A stretch of DNA of 64,000 nucleotides from Eutrigla gurnardus (lineage: Eukaryota > Chordata > Actinopteri > Perciformes > Triglidae). Position 1 is the first letter of the stretch. Each line of letters starts with the position of its first letter. Position numbers and translations under genes: made by a program. This document shows positions 45,357 through 57,889 of the stretch, piece by piece. A model generated the notes under the pieces. The model searched no databases, was not told the DNA's origin, and worked only from the letters and a program-made list of their open reading frames with translations. The DNA lies in NCBI GenBank assembly GCA_963514095.1, contig OY741267.1, positions 8,959,454-9,023,453 on the forward strand. Direction: 5' to 3'.

Positions 45357-46291
45357 CTACACCCCGCCGTCGTCCCCTACATCCCGTCATCACCTCCATC
45401 CCATCCTGTCGTCCCCTACGTCCTGTCATCACCTCCATCCCATCCCGTCGTCCCCTACGTCCTGTCATCACCTCCATCCCATCCCCTCGTCACCTACGTC
45501 CTGTCATCACCTCCATCCCATCCCCTCGTCACCTACGTCCTGTCATCACCTCCATCCCATCCCCTCGTCACCTACGTCCCGTCATCACCTCCATCCCATC
45601 TCCTCGTCACCTACGTCCTGTCATCACCTCCATCCCATCCCCTCGTCACCTACGTCCCGTCATCACCTCCATCCCATCCCCTCGTCACCTACGTCCTGTC
45701 ATCACCTCCATCCCATCCCCTCGTCACCTACGTCCTGTCATCACCTCCATCCCATCCCGTCGTCACCTACGTCCTGTCATCACCTCCATCCCATCCCCTC
45801 GTCACCTACGTCCTGTCATCACCTCCATCCCATCCCCTCGTCACCTACGTCCTGTCATCACCTCCATCCCATCGTCACCTACGTCCTGTCATCACCTCCA
45901 TCCCATCCCCTCGTCACCTACGTCCTGTCATCACCTCCATCCCATCGTCACCTACGTCCTGTCATCACCTCCATCCCATCCCGTCGTCACCTACGTCCTG
46001 TCATCACCTCCATCCCATCATGTCGTCACCTACGTCCTGTCATCACCTCCATCCCGTCGTCACCTACGTCCTGTCATCACCTACGTCCTGTCATCACCTC
46101 CATCCCATCCCCTCGTCACCTACGTCCTGTCATCACCTCCATCCCGTCCGGTCGTCACCTACGTCCTGTCATCACAACCTACATCCCAACCCTGTCCCCT
46201 CGTCACTTACAACCGCCGTCACCTACAACCGCCGTCACCTACAACCGCCGTCACCTACAACCGCCGTCACCTACGTCTTGTTGTCACAGCC
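45357..46291. repeat. 39-bp minisatellite (CACCTACGTCCTGTCATCAC...)
   Basis: Unit CACCTACGTCCTGTCATCAC plus CTCCATCCCATCCCCTCGT, about 21 units with variants, ending in CCGCCGTCACCTACAA units. It shares the core GTCACCTACGTC with the 59-bp array at 44.2 kb and continues after the MITE at 46987-47070. As 39 is a multiple of 3, one frame stays open, producing the 224-codon ORF that begins in it. Confidence 0.95.
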
Positions 46292-46294
46292 TAC

Positions 46295-46986
46295 GGCCCC
46301 GTTCATACGGAAACGTTTTGTGCGTAAACGCAGAAGTCTTGTGCGTTTCGGCCCGCTGTCCATACGGATCCGGCGTTTTCGGGGCCTGAAAATGCACTTT
46401 TTGGAAACCAGCTCTCAGGGTGAAAAAGAAAAAAATGGCACCCCTCCGCTTTGTGTTCGTTTTCATGTAGACGGCAAAAACGAATACGATCATCGGCCCG
46501 CTCCTCGACCCTCGAGCCTGACTTCACTTCTTGCCCCGCGACGTCTCGTAACAACAACAACAGCGGCGGCCTCCGTGCTCGTAGCAGATATTCTGCTCGT
46601 CTGTACGACGGCGTATCAGGGCCGCTGTATGAAAAACAAAGGAGCCGAGAGAGATTACGATGCTCACAAACAACCGCTAGCTAACTTCCCATGAATGTAT
46701 TTATTTGTGGGCCAAATTGTCATCTTATTGGTGTTTATTGATCGGGTGGTCGGGCGGAGATTAACCGTAGCTTTCACGTGTTGCCATAGCAATGGCAAAC
46801 ATCCGGTCAAGCTCTGTCTCTTCTTCTGCATTATTGTAGCAGAAACAGCGCCACATATAGGCCTGGAATATGTACTACAGCGTGCTGAGTCGTTTTCAGT
46901 GGATTTGTCTGGATGCAGATTTTCTTCAAACGACGCCAAGGCAAAACGGAGAAAAAAAGTTTGTTTTGGTACATGTTGACGGGGCC
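46295..46986 (-). mobile_element. GGCC-ended MITE, copy B (complete), inserted in the 39-bp minisatellite
   Basis: Inverted ends GGCCCCGTTCATACGGAAAC and GTACATGTTGACGGGGCC, flanked by TAC on both sides (46292-46294, 46987-46989). Interior matches copies A and C in reverse orientation. Non-coding. Confidence 0.88.
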
Positions 46987-47075
46987 TACATTTCAACCCC
47001 GTCCCTTGTCACCTACATCCGTCGTCACCTGCATCTTGTTGTCACCTGGATCTCATCCCGTCCTCATGACCTATG
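46987..47075. repeat. Right remainder of the GTCACCTACGTC minisatellite
   Basis: Degenerate units CTTGTCACCTACATCCGTCG and TGTTGTCACCTGGATCTCAT continue the array interrupted by the MITE. Confidence 0.8.
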
Positions 47076-47273
47076 TGAGCTGTCTACCAATACTTGAGAA
47101 GTCACGATATTATCCCTATTATGCTTAAAACTATTAAAATGGCACCAAAACTGGAACCGTTTTCAAATGTTGTTAAGGAACAACAAAGTTTTATTGCGTA
47201 ACAGAAAACATTTCTCCCCTCCGGTCCTAGCTAATCACAAATACTGCAAATACTACACTAGCCTAGCTCCAGT

Positions 47274-47735
47274 GGTGTAGAGTCAGAAAGTACATTTACT
47301 AAAGTTCTTAAGTACAATTCTGACATACTTCAGTATTTCCATTTTGTGATACTTCATACTTCTACTCCACTACATGTCAAAAGAGAAATATTGTACTTTT
47401 TACTGCATTATATTTATTTGACACTTAGTTACATAAAAACAACGCTTGATACAATGCAGTACTATACTATTTATCTACCCAGTAGATTCTTTAGATATAA
47501 AATTGACACCACATGGACAAACTACATCATTAAAATGTATGCATTTATGAGTGATAATAGATAATATAATATTCTATATTAATATAACGCTTAGAAACGA
47601 CCCATTCTGCATAATGAGTACTTTTACTTTTGATACTTTAAGTAAATTTTTTCTAATAAAACCTCTGTATTTTTACTTAACTTTAATAATTGATCATATT
47701 TAGACTGTGGTATTTATACTTTTCCGATTATGATA
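47274..47735. mobile_element. Teleost MITE rich in TACTTTTACTT / AAGTACATTT words
   Basis: Starts GTGGTGTAGAGTCAGAAAGT, contains CTTCTACTCCACTACATGTC and CATTCTGCATAATGAGTACT, ends in TACTTTAAGTAAATTTT-like and TGTGGTATTTATACTTTT words. This word set is a very common teleost MITE pattern. The ends are decayed and no target duplication is evident. Confidence 0.7.
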
Positions 47736-49093
47736 ATCAAAGGATAAGCTTTGCTTCTTTCAGCCCCTTCTCAAACTTGCACAGTATCATTGTTGTTTTG
47801 TTTCTTGTTACATAGATTGTTTGTCTTTTGATGTGCTTGTTTGAGACAAATAAAAATCAAATCAAATCAAATCAAAGTACTTTTTCCTTCACCGTCTAGC
47901 TCCTTTGGAAGAAAAGCTGTGTCCAACACAGTACATGTTGTATCTTGTTACCTTACTAACTATTAACATCAAAGCTGACGTGAAACAAGTTGTCACAGAA
48001 ATAGCCGACTCCACCTTGTTTCTAAAGAACTGAATCCTGTCACACATTCCAACCAAACTTAATAACCGTCGGTTTATATGAGAAATGTATCTTCCAAGAA
48101 AGATCAATGTGTTGGTTAATACTTATTTCAACTTGTAATGTTACTTTTAAGTTGAGTACGTTTCTGAGCTGTTGATTTAAAAAAAATTATAATAGAAATG
48201 ATGGTGGTTAGATCTAAATCAGATTGGAGGTTAAATATGTGCAAATTACATAAAAATAAAAACTGAAAAATTAAAGTGACGTAAGACAGTCTCCTCTGCC
48301 GAAAACAGACAATTGATCAGTTCGATTGATTTTACCATCTCACACTGATCTTTACTTTCACATCAAGTATTGCAATTTCTAAATGCATTGCAGACTTCTT
48401 GAGTCACAGGAAATAAATGCATTAATGCACACGCATGTCTTGATGTTGTTTTCAGTCATCACATGAGAGAACACAGAGAACATGACTGAAACTTTACCGA
48501 CGAGTCGCATCAGCATGTATTTCTACTCGGAACATGTGAGCTGAGCGAGTGGGCAGAGCGGCATCTTTATTATATCATTTACATTATATTATTTATTGTA
48601 TCCGGTTCTGCTCCGGTACCGCTCACACCACGAGGCCCCAAGCCCGACCGCGAATCCCGCTGTGTCCTACACACTCATCAACAGTATTTCAGTCATAAAT
48701 CGTCTCGATAGCGGGGGGAGATCCAAGTAGAACACTGAGAGATAATGAGAGGGGCTGTCTATCGATTAAAGCTGACGTCATGCCCACTTTGCGTACCCGT
48801 GCATGCGTGCGTGCATGAACCGTACCGTACTCAAATCCACCTCTTCAAACGTGATATTTTCTAAGTGCCTCTAAAAACTGGGTTTTCAATTTCGAAATGA
48901 ACATAACCTGCAGACAGCTCATCAAATGGCCAAGATAGGAGAAGGTCAAAGTTTAGGGAACATTTTAATTTAATATTACAATGTATTATTTAAAAAGCAA
49001 GTAAACATGATTGATATTGTGTTGCCTGTTGAATAAAAGTGCCTGTGTTACATTTGGCACATGAAACCGACTTTGTTTTTGTTATTTCTTTAT
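47736..49093. other. Intronic sequence, nothing recognised
   Basis: A short (AATCA)n at about 47857-47877 is the only repeat noticed. No exon. Confidence 0.5.
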
Positions 49094-49184
49094 GGGGAAA
49101 AATATTGAGATAGATATCGAGTATCGCCATTCAGCTAAAAAAATATCGGGATATGATTTTTGGTCCATATTGCCCAGCCCTACT
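49094..49184. mobile_element. Right-end fragment of the GGGCTGGGCGATAT hAT family
   Basis: ATCGGGATATGATTTTTGGT followed by CCATATTGCCCAGCCCTA is the family's terminus; the left end was not found upstream. The eight bases after it (CTTTGGCT) equal the target duplication of the copy at 14417. Confidence 0.7.
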
Positions 49185-49189
49185 TTGGC

Positions 49190-51453
49190 TATTCATATGA
49201 CATCCCTGTGTAAACCCTCCTAACCTCTAATCTTCCCTCCGGGGAGATTTCTGACTCATCGTAACCAAAACTGGCTGTTTACTCCAGAGTGAATTACTGG
49301 TCATTCACATCAGCTGATGACATCTGACTAATCCTCATCAACAACTGTTGCTTAATTCATTTTAATAATTTATTGATTGCAAAAAAAATCTCACACCACA
49401 GATTCCACCTTCTTTTAACCTGTTTAACCTGCTACCTTAAAAATGTGTCGTCAAATACCATAAAACTAAAATTATGTTGGCCACGGTTTCATTGAAAAGT
49501 GTTTCAACAATGAGGTCATACAAATGTAACCTTCAGAAATATACGAGACCGTTGTGTTGAAAAGATCCAAACATCATATTTTGCAGGCACACTGACATGA
49601 ATGGTAGCTTGAGTTACTTCTGTCTGCAGCAATGATAAACATCCAGAGATGCATAGAGACAGAAGACAGGCTGCCATATTGGCTGAGAATGCAACTCTGC
49701 TCTTGTACAAGACAGAAACCAGATGACGACAAAGAGAAGGAGAAGAGAAGAAACTCAGTTGTATCACTGTCTATGAAACATTTAAATGAGATTGCCTCTG
49801 AAATTTGAATTTTATATTAGGCAAGGATACAATCTTATTTTTTCCTAAATTGCCTCAACATTTTCTCTTGAAGGGCAATATAATATTCCTTAGCTTCATA
49901 CCTTTCAAATGACACCAGTTACTGGTGAAAGCCTTATGGTTGAGAAGTTATCCCTGATTAATATTGGGAATATTGTTTTCTGTGTTTTTACTGAGGATAG
50001 GATTTAAGAGGTTTAAGGTCAAAAACAAACAGAAACTGCACTTGGGTCAGTAAGGTTGCTACATCCTAGAGGCATCTACCTCTAATTCAGAGAAGTCAGA
50101 TGGTAACACCAGCTTTTCTATACTATGTGTTCTGCTGTATGAGCGATGAGTGTTGACTTCATCAACTTTCTTAACTTAAGGAAAGCAAACTTCTCTTTCC
50201 ACTCACATGTTCAACACTAGAAGCCACAGAAACATGAAAATGCACCCAAGTTGAGTGTAAAAAGCAGAGGCAGCAGCAAAACGACAACAAAGGCCAGGAA
50301 ACCAACAGAAACATGATGACACAGCAGGTCTGCCTGTCCGATGCTCTCAGGAGGAATATATTGTCATGATACTGAACACTTGATTTCACTTGGTATCTCT
50401 ACATCTTACCACACATAGCAGTATATATTGTTCCCAGATCAGAAATATAAACCAGGTAAACAATCATTTTCAAATTAAAATTAAAATAAATCAAATTGAT
50501 CATTGATCACTGTAGACTAAAAGGCCTCAGTGTTATTTAAATTAAGGGTTTGTCGGATAAAGTTCAAAACTAAACTTAAGGTCTGAAATGGAGAGAGAGA
50601 GAGAAAATGAAGGAGTATAAGAGAGAAGCCCATTAGATAGCGTGTTGGAGAAACAGGTTTCTTTTCTGGTTCTGAAAAGTGAAGCGAATGCTGAAGTACC
50701 TTAAACCTGCACTCTTTCTAAAGGCCATCAGGGGGCAGCTTCTATGGTTGCAAAAAGAAGTTGATTGCATAGAGGTCTGAGAAAGTTTATGGTATCGATC
50801 TTTAGTTTCAAATCTTCTTCAATACATTTTTCGTCATGGTTTTTGTTGAGCACCCAAAGGAACACCAGGTGTAGTTCAGACTAGTGGTCGACCGATTAAT
50901 CAGGCTGATTAATGGCATTTTGAGATGATCGGCATCGGTCAATGCCTGCACTCACGAGGCCGATAAACAAAAAAAAATAGACAGACATAATGCAGACATA
51001 TCTGTGGGCAGCCTTGCGGAGCCCGCGAGCCTTCTTGTAGTAAATGGAGAGCCCGGTTCACTCGCCGCTGGCCCCGCTGAAGTGAGTCTCAAGTGAGGTC
51101 CTACCCCAGTGAGTGCCAATGTAGGTGTGGAGATTTGTTTTTTTACATTGGTTGTTCAGATAAAAAGTTCCAGTATAAACAATTAAAATCCACACAGCCT
51201 GAAGCCGTTAAAACAGACTGTGTTGAGAACAAAGCACCCTCAATCATCACCCTGTAATGTCGAAAGTTGTGATCTATTTTTAGTAGTCTCTAAATTTACT
51301 GTTTCTGTTACCAAGAAACACAACATGAACCAGAACAGAGCAGTTCAGACCGAATCAATCCAGACAGAGCACTATAGGGACAGACTTCACTTCCTGTCAT
51401 CGACCCTGAAGACATCTGAACTTTGACAGGTGAGTTTCCTGTGTGATTCTTAC
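49190..51453. other. Intron adjacent to the dlg1 L27 exon, with a hAT-like left end
   Basis: At about 50882-50970 CTAGTGGTCGACCGATTAAT followed by GGCATCGGTCAATGCC resembles the start of a common fish hAT repeat, truncated. The remainder shows nothing. Confidence 0.5.
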
Positions 51454-51617
51454 CTCGATGCTGGTGCTAAGGCTGGGCAGTGTGTCAGAGGTCACCGTTG
51501 TGCTTTGAAGGCTGGAGAAGTCCCACAGATGGACAGGCGCCATGGGGTCTGCGGCCTTTGAGGACTCCACCCATCTCTGACTGTCCAATAAGGTCACTTC
51601 GTAAAACTCCTGGATAT
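51454..51617 (-). CDS. dlg1: dlg1 exon, end of L27 domain and following linker (beta isoform)
   Basis: This 164-nt exon has acceptor gtctcag above 51617 and donor gtaaga below 51454. The first two bases complete a split codon (D in the family), then 54 codons read IQEFYEVTLLDSQ... and end SLSTSIE in phase 0. The IQEFYEVTLLD core is the end of the N-terminal L27 domain of DLG1. The tail keeps the W-x-SSL and TVTS-TLPS pattern of DLG1, and does not resemble the DLG2 or DLG4 linkers. L27 domains mediate multimerisation and pairing with partners such as CASK. The next dlg1 exon could be the one at 1929, about 49.5 kb away. Earlier L27 exons were not found between here and 64000. Confidence 0.92.
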
Positions 51618-53746
51618 CTGAGACGACAGAGGACAACACTCAGTTTGAATCAAACCAAAGAGGTGCGACTTTGACGACACATTCAAAGGATTTTAATAAT
51701 GCTCAAGGTGGCGTTAAAAAGCCATGATTTTTTTTATTAAATGACTAAGCAAGATTTCAACACTGAATTTTTTGAAGCATATTCCGCATTGACAGGTGAA
51801 GATGGAAATATTTTTGAGGATAGAAAAGGCATGTACTTTCCCAAAAAAGTGTTTTAGCCTTCAAATCTAGACATTTAAATAGGAAGGAACACTGAAGGGG
51901 AAGATAAAATACAGAAATCAATGTTCATAGATTGCCTTGTATAAATGTTTTTCATACTCTTGATTTTATTTAGTGTCTCTTTTTATTCATGCATTGTAAG
52001 GTGACCTTGTGTGTCCTGAAAGGCGCCCTTTTTAATTTGCTTGTTTTTGATACAGTTTTAATCTCAAAATACAATCCAATATCTTACATATCTCTGAATG
52101 CACATTAATATCATTTTATATTTCTTTCATATAAAAGGAAATTAGCCCTGACACTAAAATATACACTCTATGTGTAACTTTTTTGGCTTAATAAAATATT
52201 TGTAACAAAAATCCACACATTTAATATTTCTGTGGCCTTGTTACTTACTAGTTGAACAATTTTATTTTAAAATGGATAAATTGTACAAATGTTATTTGTA
52301 TTATGCTGTTTTGTTTAATAAACACAATGTGACATGTGATTTGCCGTTTCAGATGTGTGCATTCAGGTGTGAGCTGGTTTCAATGGCTGATGGGAAGAAA
52401 CCTTGATTTGAGGGGGGTCAACAAAGGACAGTGTCAGCTGTTCTAACATTCATCAGGTTACGTGTTCACGTTGAGTCCAGAGCAGATACAGCAACAGGAC
52501 TGGACCTCTGCGTCATCAAGGACCAACTTAACCAACTACAGTAATTATATACACACACATATATACACACATCATCTTCAATGAAAATTGTATTAAATTT
52601 AACACATCATCATAGGACGATAAATGCTGATTATTAATTGATGATTGCTGTCACGGTACAGGTTGTGTTTCTTGTGCTTTTTTCAAATTTAGTTTCGGAA
52701 TGACGATTGCTCCGAGCAAAGTGAGCGTTCACAGCCCGGTTCTGGTCATACTCATACATACTCTTGGCCCAAACTGTTCCTTAAACTATAGCCGATCGGA
52801 TCGCCCACTTCACAACACCGGCTCGGAGTCCAATGAGACCGGACCAGCACCGTATGCCGTGAGGGGAGACTGGTGGTGAATCGGTTAACTCCACCGATGA
52901 TGATGTGTCTGTGCTGGGACAGGTGATACGGGGCCCATCAACTTGGAAAAACGATCTACAGTTCTCTTCATTTTGTCACTCGAGGAGGATTAGGATAGTA
53001 TACAGTTTCATACGTAGTATATAAAGGCTTCTACACTCCTGCTGATTTCTTTTTCCTAACCTACATTCAGCGAACAAGAATACTGGGGTCAGAGCCAATC
53101 AGAGAGCTTCACACATAGACATGCGACCAAGGAACATTTTTTCAGCGCACTTCACAGATTTTTGGTCGCATGTGCGCCCAAAACAGTGGCACTCTGGAGC
53201 ACTGGGACATGCTACTTTATTTTTGGAAGCACAATTCCGAGAGAGTAGAGATCTCAAATAACCGTGGCTTTCTTTGGCTCGCCGTCTGGCAGCCAACCGC
53301 TCGCTGGCACAGATGTTTTCCCATAAACCATCAGGATCAGCACTTCAACAGCTCCTCAATGACAACCACTGTAGCTACCAACCTTTAAATGTGATCGGCC
53401 TTCACACTGCAGTCTGCTGTAACTTCATGCTCATGTACACACGATAGGAAAGGCAGGTTGATTTACAAAGCACATTTCAAACACAGACCCAATTAAAGAG
53501 GCTGTAACCATGTAGTCAGCTGAAAACTATGTGTGGGCATTTAGTTGTGCTTTGATGGATTCAGATCCAAATGTAGACATTTAAAGGCAAATCATTTGAA
53601 TTCCACATTTTGTGTTATAAATGTACATATTGACTGCCCTCTACTGGTTGTAACCCGTCTACTGCAGATGTTGCCGTTAGCTGATCAGGAGGTAGCTGTA
53701 GTCACCAACCAGTTAAAAAAAGCCTTTTTCATTGGTCTATGAATTG
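51618..53746. other. Intron upstream of the dlg1 L27 exon, nothing recognised
   Basis: No earlier L27 exon (expected words such as EDRQLRSSIERV or SNLFQAL) was found on the minus strand. Confidence 0.5.
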
Positions 53747-53972
53747 CTTATGCTAATCACTAGCAAACACAAACTAGCAGTAATGCTAATCACGAGCACA
53801 CACAAAGCTAATGCTAATCATTAAATACACAAAGCAAGCAGTAATGTTTTACGCTAGCATACATAAAGCTAATGCTCATCGCTAGCATACACAAAGCTAA
53901 TACTAATCGTTAGCATATTCATAACTTGCGCTAATACTAATTGTTAGCATACACAAAGCTAATGTTAATTGT
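53747..53972. repeat. Degenerate tandem repeat, GCTAATCATTAGCATACACAAA type
   Basis: About seven units of roughly 32 bases share AAGCTAATGCTAATC and TAGCATACACAAAGC. Old and diverged. Confidence 0.85.
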
Positions 53973-53994
53973 GTGATTTTGGATGATGATCTTC

Positions 53995-54718
53995 CAAAAT
54001 CACACATCTAATATACCACAGACTGCCTCTAATCACCATAGAAACATATCTAAAGTAAGATGCTTCCTGTCACAAACAGACTCCGAAGAGCCGCTCCATG
54101 CATTTATATCTAGTAGACTAGAATACTGTAATGCACTACTACAACTTAAAGATTTGCACACATTACTCCTATTTTAACTTCACTTCACTGGCTCCCAGTA
54201 AAACAAACAATTGATTTGAAAATGCTTCTAATTGTTTTTAAATCCATTAATGGTCTAGCTCCTTCCTACATTACTGACATGCTGACTGAATACACAGCGG
54301 ACGGACCATCAGATCAACAAATAGACGTCTCCTCACTATACCGAGAATCAATTCTAAATGAGCCTGTGGTGCCTTCAGTCACGAAGGTCCTGTTCTCTGG
54401 AACTCTCTACCACAACACCTCAGGGATGCTACACCTGGCTCCTTCGCTTTTGGATAGGTTAGAAGTACGTTAAGTATGATATAACTTATTTTAGAATCAG
54501 TATTTTTATTATACACTTTTAAAAATAAAAAAAAATACATACTTTATTTTAACCACATTCATGTCATGTTTTTGTCATATTTAGTTTTTATATGTAACAT
54601 CCTACTATCTTAATGTTCTTATACTGTATATTATGTTTTTGTCATGCATTATCTTATTTTATTTTTCTGAGTCTACACCTGTGGTATGAAATGTGCTATA
54701 TAAATAAACTATGATCAG
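53995..54718 (+). mobile_element. Rex/L2-like LINE, 3' end of the reverse-transcriptase ORF
   Basis: Broken frames read FISSRLEYCNALL, then LLIVFKSINGLAPSYITDML and TEYT, the classic C-terminal part of non-LTR ORF2 in fish Rex1/CR1/L2-type elements. The 3' end has ATGAAATGTGCTATATAAAT followed by AAAC. Stops and frameshifts make it inactive. Confidence 0.85.
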
Positions 54719-54724
54719 CTTATT

Positions 54725-55310
54725 AGTCGATAACATTGATTCACCAGATTGTGTGGAGTGCTGATGTTGAATTTTAAGTCTAAAGAAAAGAGCGAAAAGG
54801 CATGCGCTTTGTAAAGGACGAGCCTTCCTTTTTTTCTTCCCTTCACAGTTCTTTTATTTCTCAGGAAGAAGTTCTAAAGAAAGACTTCTGTGAATAACAA
54901 ATTAATTCAAACTCTTTTTCTTTGCCGTTTTGGAGGACTTCCTTCAGCTTTGCTCTTTCCCAGTAAATGGCCATCGTGTCTCAGGGCCACATGGAGCTGA
55001 CCGACTGCTCATACTACATGATACAACATAATCAAAAATGTGTTTAGAAGGCGTTGAGCACTGAAAATAGCAGCTCAAACAAAGCCTTTTCTGAAGTGAT
55101 ATCAAATGTTATACAATATTCTTTGATGACTGAAAATAGCTCCAAATGTGAGATCTAAAAATACAAGTGCCCGCTTCAGACTCGTAGTTTATTCTCTCTT
55201 CAGCATAACTGTATTAATTCTGTGTTTTTGCCACAGCAGCGTGCGGGACGGTAACATCGGTGAAATATCTCAACAACTAGTGGATGGAATGTAATGAAAA
55301 TATGGTTCGG
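54725..55310. other. Intronic sequence, nothing recognised
   Basis: No exon or repeat termini were identified. Confidence 0.5.
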
Positions 55311-55759
55311 ACTAGGCTTGAGCAGTATCTGTTTTTTTTCCATACCTTCATACCTTTCTGACATGTCACTGGTATATGACAGTTTATGACCGTGACGGTC
55401 AGTATTTGTCACTGCGGGGTTGGCCACCTTAAAAAGAAACTGATTTGGGTTTTGTTTTCAGTTTTTTTTGCTTGTGTGATTTTGTACAGAGAATCCAGTG
55501 AATGTCAGCACGCAGAATCCACGACGGAGATGCAGTTTCGCGTTAGGGGAAGCAGAACACAGTGAAGAAGATGAAGAAGAAGAAGTTAAACAGGTGGCGC
55601 AAACAGTTCTGTAACTTAACCATATACATAAAACTTTGTCGGTTTACCTTTGCCATGAAGTTGAAAGAAGCATCAGAACCAGCCAGCTAGTAAGGAGTAT
55701 GATCAGGGTGTTGTGCCATTTGTGAAAGTACAAGTTGTGTTTTTCAAGCATCTGGCTAC

Positions 55760-55777
55760 AGGAGAGAGGGAGGGAGG

Positions 55778-55862
<85 letters not shown>
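55760..55862. repeat. (GA)n microsatellite
   Basis: About 100 bases of near-perfect GA, preceded by GGGA units. Confidence 0.97.
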
Positions 55863-55864
<2 letters not shown>

Positions 55865-55998
55865 GTGGGGACGCAGCTCACAAGAGCAGCGTCAGCTGAT
55901 TAACTCAGGTGATCGGGGGGAGGAAGCGGACATATGCCCCACGACAGGAGGCCGGAGGACAGAACACGCTGGGACACGGAACTGCGGGGCAGTAGAGG

Positions 55999-56000
<2 letters not shown>

Positions 56001-56073
<73 letters not shown>
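56001..56073. repeat. (GT)n microsatellite
   Basis: About 72 bases of perfect GT. The Cys/Val ORF across it is an artefact. Confidence 0.97.
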
Positions 56074-56075
<2 letters not shown>

Positions 56076-56306
56076 AGTGAGTAAAAATAAAAGAACGTGC
56101 AGAGCGGTCAACCTGTGTCGCTGGTCTCTGGAGCTGTATGAATCGTACAGTATCAAGTATCAATACCAAAGTGCCGCTCCGCCTCCTCCAGCGCTGCAGC
56201 AGGCAGCTTGTTCTCCCACCAGCAGCCGAACACACGAACGCTAGTTCACCTTCACAACACTGAGCTGGCTCAACACAGCCAGTGCTGCTGCGACCAGTTT
56301 TAATAC

Positions 56307-56450
56307 CAAATGAAACGAGCAAAAGTGCTGTTTGGAAGTATTTTGCATACGAGTCTAACGACCAGGGGAAGACTAACGATGTCAACAAGCAGATATGCTA
56401 TCAATGCTCAAGTGGTGGCGACGAAGTCGAGTAGCAAAACAAAGTCAGTA
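56307..56450 (+). pseudogene. BED zinc-finger relic of a hAT transposase
   Basis: Frame NETSKSAVWKYFAYES, then CYQCSS with stop, while the +1 frame continues QVVATKSSSKTKS. WKYFAYE...CxxC...ATKSSSTS is the BED finger pattern of hAT/ZBED proteins, which bind element ends. A single-base shift between the Cys pair and the TKSSS segment, plus loss of the His half, shows decay. Confidence 0.72.
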
Positions 56451-56689
56451 AAGCTCCTGTTCCATTCTACAGATATGTTACTTTCTTTCTTTTTTTTGCA
56501 CTTCACTAACTTTTTAAAAGTGTTGTTATTGATGTTGTTTGTATTGTTCTAATCTATACTTTAAACATTATGCCTCTTAATTTTCTCTCATTTTCTCCCC
56601 GTGGTATCCAAAATGGTATCAAGTAGTTTTTCCTGGGTATCGGTATCGAGGTTTGAAATTCTAGTATCGTGACAACCCTAACGGAGACA

Positions 56690-57780
56690 GAACCAAACTA
56701 TGAGTACAAACCAGAGACAGTCTGTGGTCCAGACAACAAGGATGCTACTTTATTTACGGTGAGACAATGTTGTTTCCAGTGTTTATGGAGCAGCTACAAT
56801 GTAAGCATAGTCTAGCTCGAATTGACCTGAACGGCATTGAGAAAACAAGGATTTTTTTACTAATCATTGTCATTATTTCTCTGTCATTTTTATTTGTTTA
56901 TTGCAATTAAATCACAACAAAGTTGTTTGATTTTGGTACATACCACTGTAGTAAAGCAGGCAATATGTGTCTTGCTCACAGTAAAAACAGCCTTTTCAAA
57001 TTCTCGAGGCACCTCTGGGTGACGTTTGATTACCCTGTGTATCTGGGACTTCAACAACATGTACAAAAGCAGCAATGGAGGTTATTTCAGCCATGAAAGA
57101 TGAAACATCGTCGGCGTCTACGTGGAGTTAAGCCCTCCATTCTCTCCGCCGCGTCCAGCCTGGGCTAAGCAAATAAACACAAATGATCCTGCGACCAAAC
57201 TTGCGTGAGGTTGGTATGAACACAGCTTTAAGATTAACATCATATCATTTAAAGGTAAACTGAGCAAGTGTATTACTCAGGAAGATTATGTGTGGAAAAA
57301 AGTTATACTACTATCTACTCTTCAGGTAATTCTCAGTCTCAAACAGGTTGATCCCAGGTGTAGAGTTTAGCAAATACAACCTATAGTTTTGAAGATAGTG
57401 CTAGGCATTCAGGAAAAAAAGTGATCGCAAAACAACAAACATAATAGTAAAACCCTGACTCATCAAGACATGTACTTACAGCTACTACGAGGGACTTTGA
57501 TTCTGTGTTTTGGGCCAACGACTGTTAAAAGACGAGACAAACCAAACCTGAAATCTGTCCTCACCTGGCAGTGTGAACAGTTAAACGAAATGCCTCAGGA
57601 CTGATTGCGGTGCGGCAGGTTTTCCCTGCTGTTAGACTGAGTGTCCTCGCGGTGGGGCGACCTTTAACTGCAGCACTGTATTGATGTCCAATAAACTGGG
57701 ACCTCTGTGGAATTGTGGGAGATTGTTAAGAGATCATTTTACAGTGAAACCAGTGAGCTGTTTCCCAAGTTAGAGGTTTA
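56690..57780. other. Intronic sequence, nothing recognised
   Basis: No exon or repeat termini identified. Confidence 0.5.
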
Positions 57781-57889
57781 TGTTTGACAGCAGCACTGCA
57801 TTTACCACAGAGGCAGGGCAGTCTGGTTCTACACGGAACCTGATTCTCCATCCTGGAACCACAACAGTTTCTTATACAACAACCCTAGA

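Larger units (their letters stand above)
1930..51453 (-). other. dlg1: Giant dlg1 intron (beta splice path), hosting the repeats listed below
   Basis: The interval runs from the donor at 51453 to the acceptor at 1930. Within it the alpha first exon (38820-38849) divides the space into about 12.6 kb upstream and 36.9 kb downstream. Everything between is noncoding with respect to dlg1, apart from the possible 24-codon cassette. It is occupied by transposons and tandem arrays, plus one element-borne gene on the opposite strand. Confidence 0.85.
55314..56687 (+). mobile_element. Probable hAT element(s) with BED zinc-finger relic
   Basis: The right end GTATCGTGACAACCCTA is a typical hAT MITE terminus (TAGGGTTGTCACGATAC on the other strand). 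The left limit TAGGCTTGAGCAGTATC does not match it well and no clean 8-bp duplication is seen, so two elements may be joined here. The body contains large (GA)n and (GT)n runs and the relic below. Confidence 0.6.

Noticed and set aside
44165..46694. Pro/Ser/Thr/His-rich ORFs of 132-224 codons
   Set aside because: They translate the 59-bp and 39-bp minisatellites, and the second runs into a MITE.
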